Shown here: piece after piece, positions 7,164 through 13,846 of the stretch
Layout: each line of letters opens with the position of its first letter
Numbering within the stretch: the stretch's first letter is position 1
From: Bacteroidota bacterium
GTDB taxonomy: Bacteria; Bacteroidota; Bacteroidia; NS11-12g; UBA9320
DNA length: 13,846 nt
Direction: 5' to 3'
Assembly: GCA_024638525.1 (NCBI GenBank)
Contig: JAHEKB010000026.1
Coordinates: 2,643-16,488, forward strand
Made by a program: the position numbers and the translations under genes
The notes under the pieces: model-generated
What the model saw: the letters and a program-made list of their open reading frames with translations, nothing else
Databases searched by the model: none
Told to the model about the DNA's origin: nothing

Positions 7164-7826
7164 ATGAATATTGCAGTTAAGGGTCAAGAAGCGCAGATAA
7201 GAGAACTGAATGCCAAATTACCTCAAGGTACAAAAACAACTCCTCTCAAAATTAAGGATTTGAGTAGATATGATCTTGTATTTGATCTTGATTTTGATGA
7301 GGATCCAGAACATTTGGAAGCGTATTCCAATGCCCGCGGGCTTGCAGTGGTTGTTGGTGCTGTTCGTATTCAATTGGAAGAATTGGCCGCTGTAATGGCT
7401 GAACAACCCCTTTGTACCTTTATTGGGTTTAACTCTTTGCCAAGTTTTATCAATAGATCATTGGCCGAAATAAGTCTAACTACAAAAGACAATGAAGCGG
7501 TAGCTGCAGAAGTCTTTAGAAAACTCGATTGGGATTATAGAATAGTGCAAAGTAGAGTTGGGATGGTCACACCTAGAATTGTGTGCATGATCATCAATGA
7601 AGCATTTTATACTGTTCAAGAAGGGACTGCATCCAAGGATGACATAGACTTGGGAATGAAACTCGGAACAGCCTACCCGAAAGGCCCATTTGAATGGTGT
7701 AAAGAAATCGGTATTATCAATGTTTACGAAGTACTGAATGCACTTTATGACGATACTAAGGACGAGCGCTATAAAATCTGTCCTGCCCTTAAAACGGAAT
7801 ACCTAAAGGCGATGGCCAATCAATAG
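7164..7826 (+). CDS. 3-hydroxyacyl-CoA dehydrogenase-like protein, probable non-catalytic variant
   Basis: A 220-residue protein, shorter than the roughly 280 residues of true 3-hydroxyacyl-CoA dehydrogenases. Residues 131-220 are a recognisable C-terminal 3HCDH domain (INEAFYTVQEGTASKDDIDL, then MKLGTAYPKGPFEWCKEIG). The N-terminal 105 residues look like a shrunken Rossmann fold: MNIAVKG is followed by GQEAQI instead of GxGxxG. Where active enzymes have the catalytic His of HFFNP, this has Asn90 in GFNSLPS. The later Asn of GFIVNR appears as Pro137 in GMVTPR, while Glu102 (LAEI) aligns with the partner Glu. A binding or regulatory role is therefore more likely than NAD-dependent oxidation, though I infer this by eye. 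It starts at ATG 7164, is divergent from ridA, and overlaps the convergent OmpA gene by 7 bp. Confidence 0.8.
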   Translation: MNIAVKGQEAQIRELNAKLPQGTKTTPLKIKDLSRYDLVFDLDFDEDPEHLEAYSNARGLAVVVGAVRIQLEELAAVMAEQPLCTFIGFNSLPSFINRSLAEISLTTKDNEAVAAEVFRKLDWDYRIVQSRVGMVTPRIVCMIINEAFYTVQEGTASKDDIDLGMKLGTAYPKGPFEWCKEIGIINVYEVLNALYDDTKDERYKICPALKTEYLKAMANQ

Positions 7827-9409
7827 GAGAGAATCTTTAATTCCACCCTTCGGTTCAGAGCTTGACCTTCTTCCGTTGAATTATCAGCAATGGGAAAATC
7901 TGGTCCGTGACCTTTAACTTCTATTCTTTCTACTTCTATGCCGTTAAGAATTAGAAACTTGCGGACAGCTTCTGCTCTTTTTGCACTCAAATTGACATTG
8001 TGCTTATAAGCCCCTACACTTGAGGTATGCCCCGAAATTTCTATAGATAGCTGATCTTTTTTCTCCATCAGCATCAAAAGATTGTTCAAGCTTTTAAATG
8101 AACTTGGAAGAAGATCCGATTTATCATGCTCAAAATGAATGTCTTCTAAAACCAATTGTGCTCCTATTTCCAATTGCAACAACTCTTCCATTTCTGGATC
8201 CACTTGATGATCTACCCTCACAGCTTCACTTTTGGCGAAATTGCATTGACAATCTTCTTCTTGTTCAATGGGAACCAAACTTAGATCGTCTAAATAATAG
8301 TAAGATTCAGGATTTTGGCCGCCAATATCCTTCAGCATCAAGCTTCTGTGGTCCGTAAAACTGCCAATAGTAAGATATTGCTCCCCACCCTTCGCAGTAT
8401 AGCTGCACTGTATCTTCATCCAAGAGTTCTTATAAACCAGCAGCTGATCCTTGAGCTTTATATCGGCTTGGACACCTATAAGCTGATCCGTGTCAATATA
8501 ATTCTTTTCTTTAGTGAACTGAATGCCTATGGCATTGGTGGCGTATTTAGACCCCGGTGATAATTTGAGATAGGCCGTAAAGCAATAGATGCTGTCTTTG
8601 GTCAAAGGAGCCTTCAATTTGTTTTGCAGGTATTCAATATGTTTTTGCATTGAGAATACCCTAAAGCCAAGAAATGCCTCACCAGAACGAGCAAATTCTT
8701 GGTTTATGAACAGGTCAGGCGATTCTGATGCCGGTTCCCAATGCGGCATTTGATGTTTGAACGACATGATGCTAAATGGCGCCTTGGGATGATATTCAAA
8801 AGTGGAGTTTGCCACGTAATTATATTGAGAAAGAGGTCTGTGGTTAGATACAGAGAGCAAAGATGAATCACCAAGTTCTTCTTCAATCAGGTAGTATTCT
8901 TCTAACTGCTTCACAAAAGCCGGATCTTCAAAACTGCTTTGCCAGACTATGACAAAGTCAGTCTTATTTCTGTTGAGGTCAGACTGGTCATATTCTTCAA
9001 TACTAAAGCTGAAAAAGTCTTTGTATACGTGAAGCACTTTTCCTTTTTCCTTGATAATGGCAGGCATAAATGCCTGCTGATTTTTTAGTAGTCCCTTGTG
9101 ATAGGTGCGTGCAAGTATGCTATCTCCGGTGTATGGATTTAGATACAGTTCAGTGCCATGTTTATAGTAGCGCCTGTCTTTTTTGTTGACAGCATAGTGC
9201 ACCTCTTTGACCAAACTACCATCTGTAGTGAAGTGTTGCCATTTACCTTTCTTCAAGAATATGAACTGCTTACTCCCAGTTACCATAGAGCGGTATTTGG
9301 CTTTGACATTTTGACCGTTTGAACTAGCGATTATACTGTCATAGCGCAGCGTATCCTGAGCATAAACGGACAAATGAATTAAGCAGAATATTATTGATAG
9401 TATTCTCAA
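7820..9409 (-). CDS. OmpA-family envelope protein with large N-terminal region
   Basis: A 529-residue exported protein. A signal peptide (residues 1-18, ending VYAQ) is followed by a segment resembling MORN/YwqK-type repeats (GKWQHFTTDGSLVKEVHY and YKHGTELYLNPYTGDSIL, about 55-115). A middle region (about 190-390) looks like a beta-sandwich carbohydrate-binding-type domain (SGEAFLGFRVF, IYCFTAYLKLSPGSKY, YYYLDDLSLVPI), and an OmpA C-terminal domain lies at about 420-529 (IHFEHDKSDLL, GHTSSVGAYKHNVNLSAKRA, GHGPDFPIADNSTEEG, NRRVEL). Such proteins tether the outer membrane to peptidoglycan. The usual Asp of GHTDxxG is Ser463 here, while Arg478 is kept. It starts with TTG at 9409; an in-frame stop lies 11 codons upstream and the near ATG at 9414 is out of frame. 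It follows bamA by 30 bp and is likely its operon partner. Confidence 0.85.
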   Translation of the reverse strand: MRILSIIFCLIHLSVYAQDTLRYDSIIASSNGQNVKAKYRSMVTGSKQFIFLKKGKWQHFTTDGSLVKEVHYAVNKKDRRYYKHGTELYLNPYTGDSILARTYHKGLLKNQQAFMPAIIKEKGKVLHVYKDFFSFSIEEYDQSDLNRNKTDFVIVWQSSFEDPAFVKQLEEYYLIEEELGDSSLLSVSNHRPLSQYNYVANSTFEYHPKAPFSIMSFKHQMPHWEPASESPDLFINQEFARSGEAFLGFRVFSMQKHIEYLQNKLKAPLTKDSIYCFTAYLKLSPGSKYATNAIGIQFTKEKNYIDTDQLIGVQADIKLKDQLLVYKNSWMKIQCSYTAKGGEQYLTIGSFTDHRSLMLKDIGGQNPESYYYLDDLSLVPIEQEEDCQCNFAKSEAVRVDHQVDPEMEELLQLEIGAQLVLEDIHFEHDKSDLLPSSFKSLNNLLMLMEKKDQLSIEISGHTSSVGAYKHNVNLSAKRAEAVRKFLILNGIEVERIEVKGHGPDFPIADNSTEEGQALNRRVELKILSY

Positions 9410-9439
9410 GTCATTAAAGAGTCCAAGAATCGTGCAATT

Positions 9440-11956
9440 CTAGAATTGCTGCCCAATGGTAAAGTGGAATTCTCCCCCTGCTACAGGATCGAATGGCCAT
9501 GCATAATCCAAACCAAGAAGTCCAAACATCGGCAAGAATAATCTCACCCCGACACCTGCAGCCCGTCTAACCCTAAAGGGGTTGAAATCCTGAAAATTGT
9601 CGAATGCATTACCTGCTTCCAGAAATGTATGCGCATAGATGGTTGAGGATTGCCCAACGGTAAGCGGATACCTCAGCTCTAATGTGTACTTGGTGTAGAT
9701 TGGTCTCGAACTTTGCCCCCTAAAAGGATCACTGATTGTTCCATCTCTGTAACCTCTCTGAGCCACAATATCGGTACCGTACAATCTAACATTAGAAAGT
9801 CCACTACCCCCAACAAGGAATTGTTCAAAAGGGGAGTATCCAATGTCTTCGTTATAAATGCCCACTGCTCCAAAACGGATTGCTGGAGCTAGAACAAACT
9901 TTCTCTTTGTACCACCAAAGCCTAAGAACCACTGCGCGTCAAATTTCCATTTGTGCAATTCAACCCATTGGAAACGCTCTTGAGCACTTAAGTTTTTGTA
10001 GTCTTTCTCATTATTGAAAGCAGAGTTCAGCGCAGACCAAGGAGGTGTTGCTTGAACAGAAAAACTGAAGTTAGAACCTGAAGCGGGATAAATGGGATGG
10101 TCTGTTGAGTTTCGACCAAGATTGAGGATAACACTTAAGTTATTTGCAAATCCAGTGGTAAAGCCAAGTTCTGAAGCGCCTGAATAGATCCAATTACGCA
10201 ACCTATATCGCTGATAAGTGAGTTGTGCATTGAAGGTAAAGAAGTCATCCGGTTTCTTTAATCTCTTTCCAAATGCAACGGTTCCACCTGTTGTGACAAA
10301 CTTCGGTTTATTGTCTCCAGATGTCCAATCGCTTTGCACCGAATGGAACAAGCTAACAGAGAATGAATTGGGTTTTTTACCACCCAGCCAAGGCTCCATA
10401 AAGCTAAAGTTATATCCTTGATACTGAGGCCCGTTACTCTGTGCACGTATGGAAAGCTTCTGACCATCACCTGTTGGGATAGGGTTCCATCCACCTCTCT
10501 CAAACATCTTACGAGAGCTGAAATTGTTCAAAGTGAGACCCAAGGTTCCAACAAAACCTCCAAAGCCTCCCCAACCACCAGAAGCCTCTATTTGATCACT
10601 TGGTTTCTCAGCTACTCTGTATTCTATGTCAACTGTTCCATTTGCTGGATTAGGCAAAGGAGTAACATCCAAAGCTTCGGGATCAAAGAAGCCAAGGGCT
10701 GCCAATTCTCTCAAAGAACGCTGTATGTCAGATCTGCTGAATTTATCGCCCGGCATGGTTCTGATCACTCTTAAAGCCACAAAGTCACTGGTTTTGTCAT
10801 TGCCAACTACAGTAACTCTATTTACGGTTGCCTGTTTGCCTTCATAAACTCGCAATTCCAAATCTATGCTGTCGTTGTCAACTGCAACCTCTACTGGGTT
10901 TACATTGAAAAACAGATATCCATCATCCATATAGAGGCTTGAAATGTCAAAGCCATTTGGATTCATGAATAAGCGTGTCTCTAGTCTACTTTGATCGTAG
11001 ACATCTCCTTTTTTAATTCCGAGTATAGTGTCTAAGAGAGAACTGCGATACTTGGTGTTTCCAACCCATTCAATATTCCTGAAGTAATACTTTTTACCTT
11101 CATCGATCTTCATTGTAATGACCACTCGGTTTTCCGCAATCTGTTTTACAGAATCATAAATCAAGTTTGCATCGCGATATCCTAAGCTATTGTACTTTGC
11201 AATTACTGCAGGTTTGGTATCTTCATATGTTTCTGCCACATACTTGGAAGAAGCGAAAATGTTAATCTTCTTATATCGCCTTTTTGGCTTGATCAATTTG
11301 CGTAATTTTTTGTCAGGGATGCTTTTGTTTCCAATAAAAACAACATCCTGAACCCTCACTTTTTTCCCTTTTGTGATCTTGATACGTAGAATTTCAAAAT
11401 TTGGTTTGTCTGGATCGTCTTCTTTGCTGAATTCAGAGCTAACGGCATAGAATCCTTTTTCGTGAAAGTGTTCTCTGATTTGTCGTCTTGTTTGATTGAG
11501 CAAATCTTCGGTGATCAGTTGATTTTTTCTGAGGGCAATAACATCTCTGATGTCATTAGTTTCAGATTTCTTTAAGCCTTTTATAGAGTATTTAGAAAGT
11601 CTAGGCCTTTCCACCACCACAATATTGACAAAGAGTTTCTTTCCATTAACTCCTGCCAGCCTTATCTCTACATCACTAAAGAGCCCTTGATTCCAAAGCT
11701 TTTCTGTTGCAATTCTCAATTCATCTCCTGGGATGATAATTTGTTGTCCAATGCTCAGGCCAGACATTATCACAACGATATTTCTATCGGTAAATTGATT
11801 GCCGTAAACTGCCACCCCCCCCAATTCGTATTTGACGGGCTTCTCATAATCGAGTATTACCAGCGCACTAGTATCAAAGTCTTGAGCTTGAGACTGCATG
11901 CTGCCTATGGCAAGCATTGCAAGAAACAATGTGATAAGTCTATTTTTTAATCTCAC
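9440..11956 (-). CDS. bamA: Outer-membrane protein assembly factor BamA
   Basis: About 838 residues from the GTG at 11956. BamA folds and inserts beta-barrel proteins in the outer membrane. A signal peptide (RLKNRLITLFLAMLAIGSMQ) is followed by five POTRA domains, each opening with a strand such as GGVAVYGNQF, KYSIKGLKK, VQDVVFIGNKSI, FRNIEWVGNTKY or VNRVTVVGNDKT, to about residue 460. The barrel begins at ASGGWGGFGGFVGTLGLTL, carries the conserved loop-6 element as QRGYRDG, and ends in aromatic Phe (FHFTIGQQF), a beta-signal. I chose GTG 11956 because it gives a compact signal peptide and a 17-bp overlap with uppS; TTG 11980 in the same frame would add eight residues. Overlap with uppS suggests translational coupling. 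Confidence 0.95.
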   Translation of the reverse strand: MRLKNRLITLFLAMLAIGSMQSQAQDFDTSALVILDYEKPVKYELGGVAVYGNQFTDRNIVVIMSGLSIGQQIIIPGDELRIATEKLWNQGLFSDVEIRLAGVNGKKLFVNIVVVERPRLSKYSIKGLKKSETNDIRDVIALRKNQLITEDLLNQTRRQIREHFHEKGFYAVSSEFSKEDDPDKPNFEILRIKITKGKKVRVQDVVFIGNKSIPDKKLRKLIKPKRRYKKINIFASSKYVAETYEDTKPAVIAKYNSLGYRDANLIYDSVKQIAENRVVITMKIDEGKKYYFRNIEWVGNTKYRSSLLDTILGIKKGDVYDQSRLETRLFMNPNGFDISSLYMDDGYLFFNVNPVEVAVDNDSIDLELRVYEGKQATVNRVTVVGNDKTSDFVALRVIRTMPGDKFSRSDIQRSLRELAALGFFDPEALDVTPLPNPANGTVDIEYRVAEKPSDQIEASGGWGGFGGFVGTLGLTLNNFSSRKMFERGGWNPIPTGDGQKLSIRAQSNGPQYQGYNFSFMEPWLGGKKPNSFSVSLFHSVQSDWTSGDNKPKFVTTGGTVAFGKRLKKPDDFFTFNAQLTYQRYRLRNWIYSGASELGFTTGFANNLSVILNLGRNSTDHPIYPASGSNFSFSVQATPPWSALNSAFNNEKDYKNLSAQERFQWVELHKWKFDAQWFLGFGGTKRKFVLAPAIRFGAVGIYNEDIGYSPFEQFLVGGSGLSNVRLYGTDIVAQRGYRDGTISDPFRGQSSRPIYTKYTLELRYPLTVGQSSTIYAHTFLEAGNAFDNFQDFNPFRVRRAAGVGVRLFLPMFGLLGLDYAWPFDPVAGGEFHFTIGQQF

Positions 11957-12689
11957 TAAGTTGTTCGCTGGTCTTTCCAAATCTTCTTTCTCTGTTTTGA
12001 AAATCTATGATGGCTTTGTAGAGGTCTTCTTTCCTGAAATCAGGCCAAAGCACATCTGTAAAGTATAATTCACTGTATGCAATCTCCCACAGTAGAAAAT
12101 TACTGATGCGTTGTTCGCCGCTGGTCCTGACCATCAATTCCGGATGAGGGTATTTGTATGTTGTCAGGGTGTTGTTGATCATGGTTTCATCAATGTCCTC
12201 CACAGATATTTCATTGTTTTTAGCCTTGGCTGCAATTTGCTTAGTGGCGTTAACTATGTCCCATTTAGCGCTATAGCTGAGTGCCAAGATCAAGGTCATT
12301 CTTTTATTGGCCTTGGTAATCTCCATGGCTTCATCCAACTCGCTAATGCAGTCCTTGGGGAGCATGTTTCTGTCACCAATGGCATCCAGTTTAATGCCAT
12401 TGTCCATTAGCGTCTTGGTTTCGGTCCTAATGGTTTTGACCAATAGGCTCATCAAGGCACTTACCTCATGCTTGGGTCTGCTCCAGTTCTCTGTGCTAAA
12501 AGCGTAGAGCGTTAGGCATTCCACTCCGAGCTCGGCGCAACCCTCGGCAACTTCTCTAACCGAGATTACTCCATTTTGATGTCCGAAAATTCGGAATTTG
12601 CCTTGCCCTTTAGCCCATCGGCCATTTCCATCCATAATAATGGCAATGTGACGAGGTAGCTTTTTAAGATTGATCTGTTCTTTCAGCAT
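11940..12689 (-). CDS. uppS: Isoprenyl transferase (undecaprenyl diphosphate synthase)
   Basis: A 249-residue cis-prenyltransferase of normal length that condenses isopentenyl diphosphate with farnesyl diphosphate to make the C55 carrier for peptidoglycan and surface polysaccharides. RHIAIIMDGNGRWAK holds catalytic Asp20; GHQNG, LTLYAFSTENWSRP and the closing VRTSGEQRISNFLLWEIAYS and YFTDVLWPDF are the remaining family blocks. It starts at ATG 12689, one base after the stop of the DUF6089 gene (TAG-T-ATG), so translation is probably coupled. Its own end overlaps the bamA start. This order is common in Bacteroidota. Confidence 0.97.
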   Translation of the reverse strand: MLKEQINLKKLPRHIAIIMDGNGRWAKGQGKFRIFGHQNGVISVREVAEGCAELGVECLTLYAFSTENWSRPKHEVSALMSLLVKTIRTETKTLMDNGIKLDAIGDRNMLPKDCISELDEAMEITKANKRMTLILALSYSAKWDIVNATKQIAAKAKNNEISVEDIDETMINNTLTTYKYPHPELMVRTSGEQRISNFLLWEIAYSELYFTDVLWPDFRKEDLYKAIIDFQNRERRFGKTSEQLSEIKK

Positions 12690-12690
12690 A

Positions 12691-13473
12691 CTAACGCGGC
12701 CAGCATTTAATGGGGATGAATCTATAGGATAGGGTTATTCCTGCTTGAAGATACCAATCTTTTAGGTTTGGATCTCCTCTCATATCGCCAGCTTCTGAGA
12801 CAAAGGTATTCGTTTCGGTCACTTCTCGCGAACGGTCAGAATACTCAAAATTCAGTTCCTTATCAGGATAGATTGTGCTTACATCATCCAAGTAGTCGGT
12901 GAAAGTTCTGCGCCAACCCACTTCTAAACAAGCTATGAAATTGGGAGCTAAGGCGTACTTGAATCCTCCACCAAACGGAATGGACAATTGAAAGTTCTTG
13001 TATTGTGTTTGCCCATCTTGCCCTTCTGTATGCATAGGTGGTAGCTCCAACCATTCGTCATTTAAATAGGATTTGGTCTTTGGATTGTGATAGTATAAGG
13101 CAAATCCAGTAAAAGCGTAGAAGGTCACATTTTGGTGATAAGGTGAATTACTAAAGGGTTGGAAATTTAATTCCAACGTATTGGATAATTCAAAAATATC
13201 TGACCTGAAACTCAAATTTCTCAAGCGATATTCTTCAAAGTTTTCATCGGAACCCGAGATACGCATATACGAAAGCATAGGTTTATATGCCCAAAACTTA
13301 TTGAAGTTATGTCTATAGAAAATACCTGCACTTGCATGTGTCTCTGAGAGTACGATTTCATCAGCTAAATCACCGTGATAATTGGAAGCGCCGAGAAAAA
13401 GGCCAATCTCATGAGTCTGAGCCCAAATGGGTAGGCTGAACACGATTAAAATATAACTCCAGAGGACTCTCAA
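12691..13473 (-). CDS. DUF6089 family outer-membrane protein
   Basis: A 260-residue protein with a signal peptide (MRVLWSYILIVFSLPIWAQ) and alternating beta strands of a small barrel: EIGLFLGASNYHGDL at the start, FYAFTGFALYYHNPK, GGGFKYAL, then the signature RRTFTDYLDDVST and a final LQAGITLSYRF strand. Proteins of this family usually precede uppS and bamA in Bacteroidota; their biochemical role is unknown. It starts with TTG at 13473, which places the signal peptide exactly at the N-terminus and has no in-frame ATG upstream. It is the first gene of the uppS-bamA string and has its own promoter box. A second family member lies upstream on the same strand. Confidence 0.88.
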   Translation of the reverse strand: MRVLWSYILIVFSLPIWAQTHEIGLFLGASNYHGDLADEIVLSETHASAGIFYRHNFNKFWAYKPMLSYMRISGSDENFEEYRLRNLSFRSDIFELSNTLELNFQPFSNSPYHQNVTFYAFTGFALYYHNPKTKSYLNDEWLELPPMHTEGQDGQTQYKNFQLSIPFGGGFKYALAPNFIACLEVGWRRTFTDYLDDVSTIYPDKELNFEYSDRSREVTETNTFVSEAGDMRGDPNLKDWYLQAGITLSYRFIPIKCWPR

Positions 13474-13496
13474 TGATCTGATTTTGCAATAAAACG

Positions 13497-13504
13497 CAAA
13501 AGTA
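13497..13504 (-). promoter_or_regulatory. Promoter -7 box of the DUF6089-uppS-bamA-ompA string
   Basis: Reads TACTTTTG on the minus strand, an exact TAnnTTTG. No clear -33 TTG is seen at 17-23 bp. Transcription should begin near 13492, leaving a leader of about 18 bases before the TTG at 13473. Confidence 0.5.
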
Positions 13505-13556
13505 AGGAAGATGTTACTCCTATGTACTTCTTAATGAATGAAATATGACTTCAGTT

Positions 13557-13846
13557 TTAAAACTGAGCGCATTGGTCAGCATTGCTGAAAATCTTATAGG
13601 TAATGGTCAATCCGAGAATCCCATAAGAATCATTTCTGTTGTCGTCACCTCTTGGGTCATTCTCAAGATGAAGTACTGGGCTTCGGTCTGCCATAGCAGC
13701 AGCCATTGGGCCATATTGACCTTCAATTCTTGTGGGTTCTACGTAGGTTGTACTTACATCGTCAAGATAGTCCGTGAAGGTCCAACGAATTCCATACTCA
13801 AGACCCACAGTCCATTGTGTGCTTAATTTAAATTTAAATCCAAAAC
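13557..13846 (-). CDS. Second DUF6089-like outer-membrane protein (N-terminus beyond window)
   Basis: The last 95 residues are visible; the frame stays open to the right edge. It begins in a strand (FGFKFKLSTQWTVGLEYGIR), followed by WTFTDYLDDVSTTYVEP and ending GILGLTITYKIFSNADQCAQF. The TFTDYLDDVST block is identical to that of the neighbouring DUF6089 gene 83 bp downstream, so the two are tandem paralogues, though the sequence after that block differs. Function is unknown; a small outer-membrane barrel is inferred. No terminator hairpin is visible in the 83-bp gap, so readthrough into the next gene is possible. Confidence 0.8.
   Translation of the reverse strand, partial: FGFKFKLSTQWTVGLEYGIRWTFTDYLDDVSTTYVEPTRIEGQYGPMAAAMADRSPVLHLENDPRGDDNRNDSYGILGLTITYKIFSNADQCAQF

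Noticed and set aside
10418..10774. 118-residue frame antisense to bamA
   Set aside because: It lies wholly inside well-conserved bamA, has low-complexity composition and no recognisable domain.

Overview
The window looks like chromosomal DNA of a Bacteroidota bacterium; the exact family cannot be told from sequence alone. The evidence is the gene families present (a DUF6089-type outer-membrane protein, uppS and bamA in a row, a Bacteroidota-type AsmA protein and HemW), promoter -7 boxes of the Bacteroidota form TAnnTTTG, a lack of obvious Shine-Dalgarno sequences, and an AT-rich composition with dense packing. I see no phage, transposase, CRISPR array or defence locus. The content is mostly core envelope biogenesis and housekeeping.

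Left part (1-4415): a POTRA-domain outer-membrane protein of the BamA/TamA superfamily runs off the left edge on the minus strand. It is divergent from hemW, and two opposed TAnnTTTG boxes sit in the gap. hemW then converges on a long AsmA-family gene and overlaps its 3' end. Centre-left (4416-4966): a tRNA-Val(UAC) with a clear promoter and an intrinsic terminator is followed by two tandem 111/112-bp repeats. On the opposite strand these contain degenerate copies of the tRNA's own 3' tail and terminator. Centre (4967-7826): a pirin converges on an orphan PhoB-type response regulator, followed by a RidA deaminase gene divergent from a 3-hydroxyacyl-CoA-dehydrogenase-like protein that has lost the expected catalytic and NAD-binding residues.

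Right part (7820-13846): a minus-strand gene string, transcribed right to left, reads DUF6089 protein, uppS, bamA, OmpA-family protein with spacings of 1 bp, a short overlap and 30 bp. This is an outer-membrane building module: UppS makes the C55 lipid carrier for the wall and surface glycans, BamA inserts beta-barrels, and the flanking genes encode envelope proteins. A second DUF6089-like gene enters from the right edge.

Three features recur. All three convergent gene pairs overlap at their 3' ends. All five complete-start envelope genes begin with GTG or TTG, while most cytosolic genes begin with ATG. The most unusual local structures are the tRNA-linked inverted/tandem repeat and the hemW/POTRA divergent start region.
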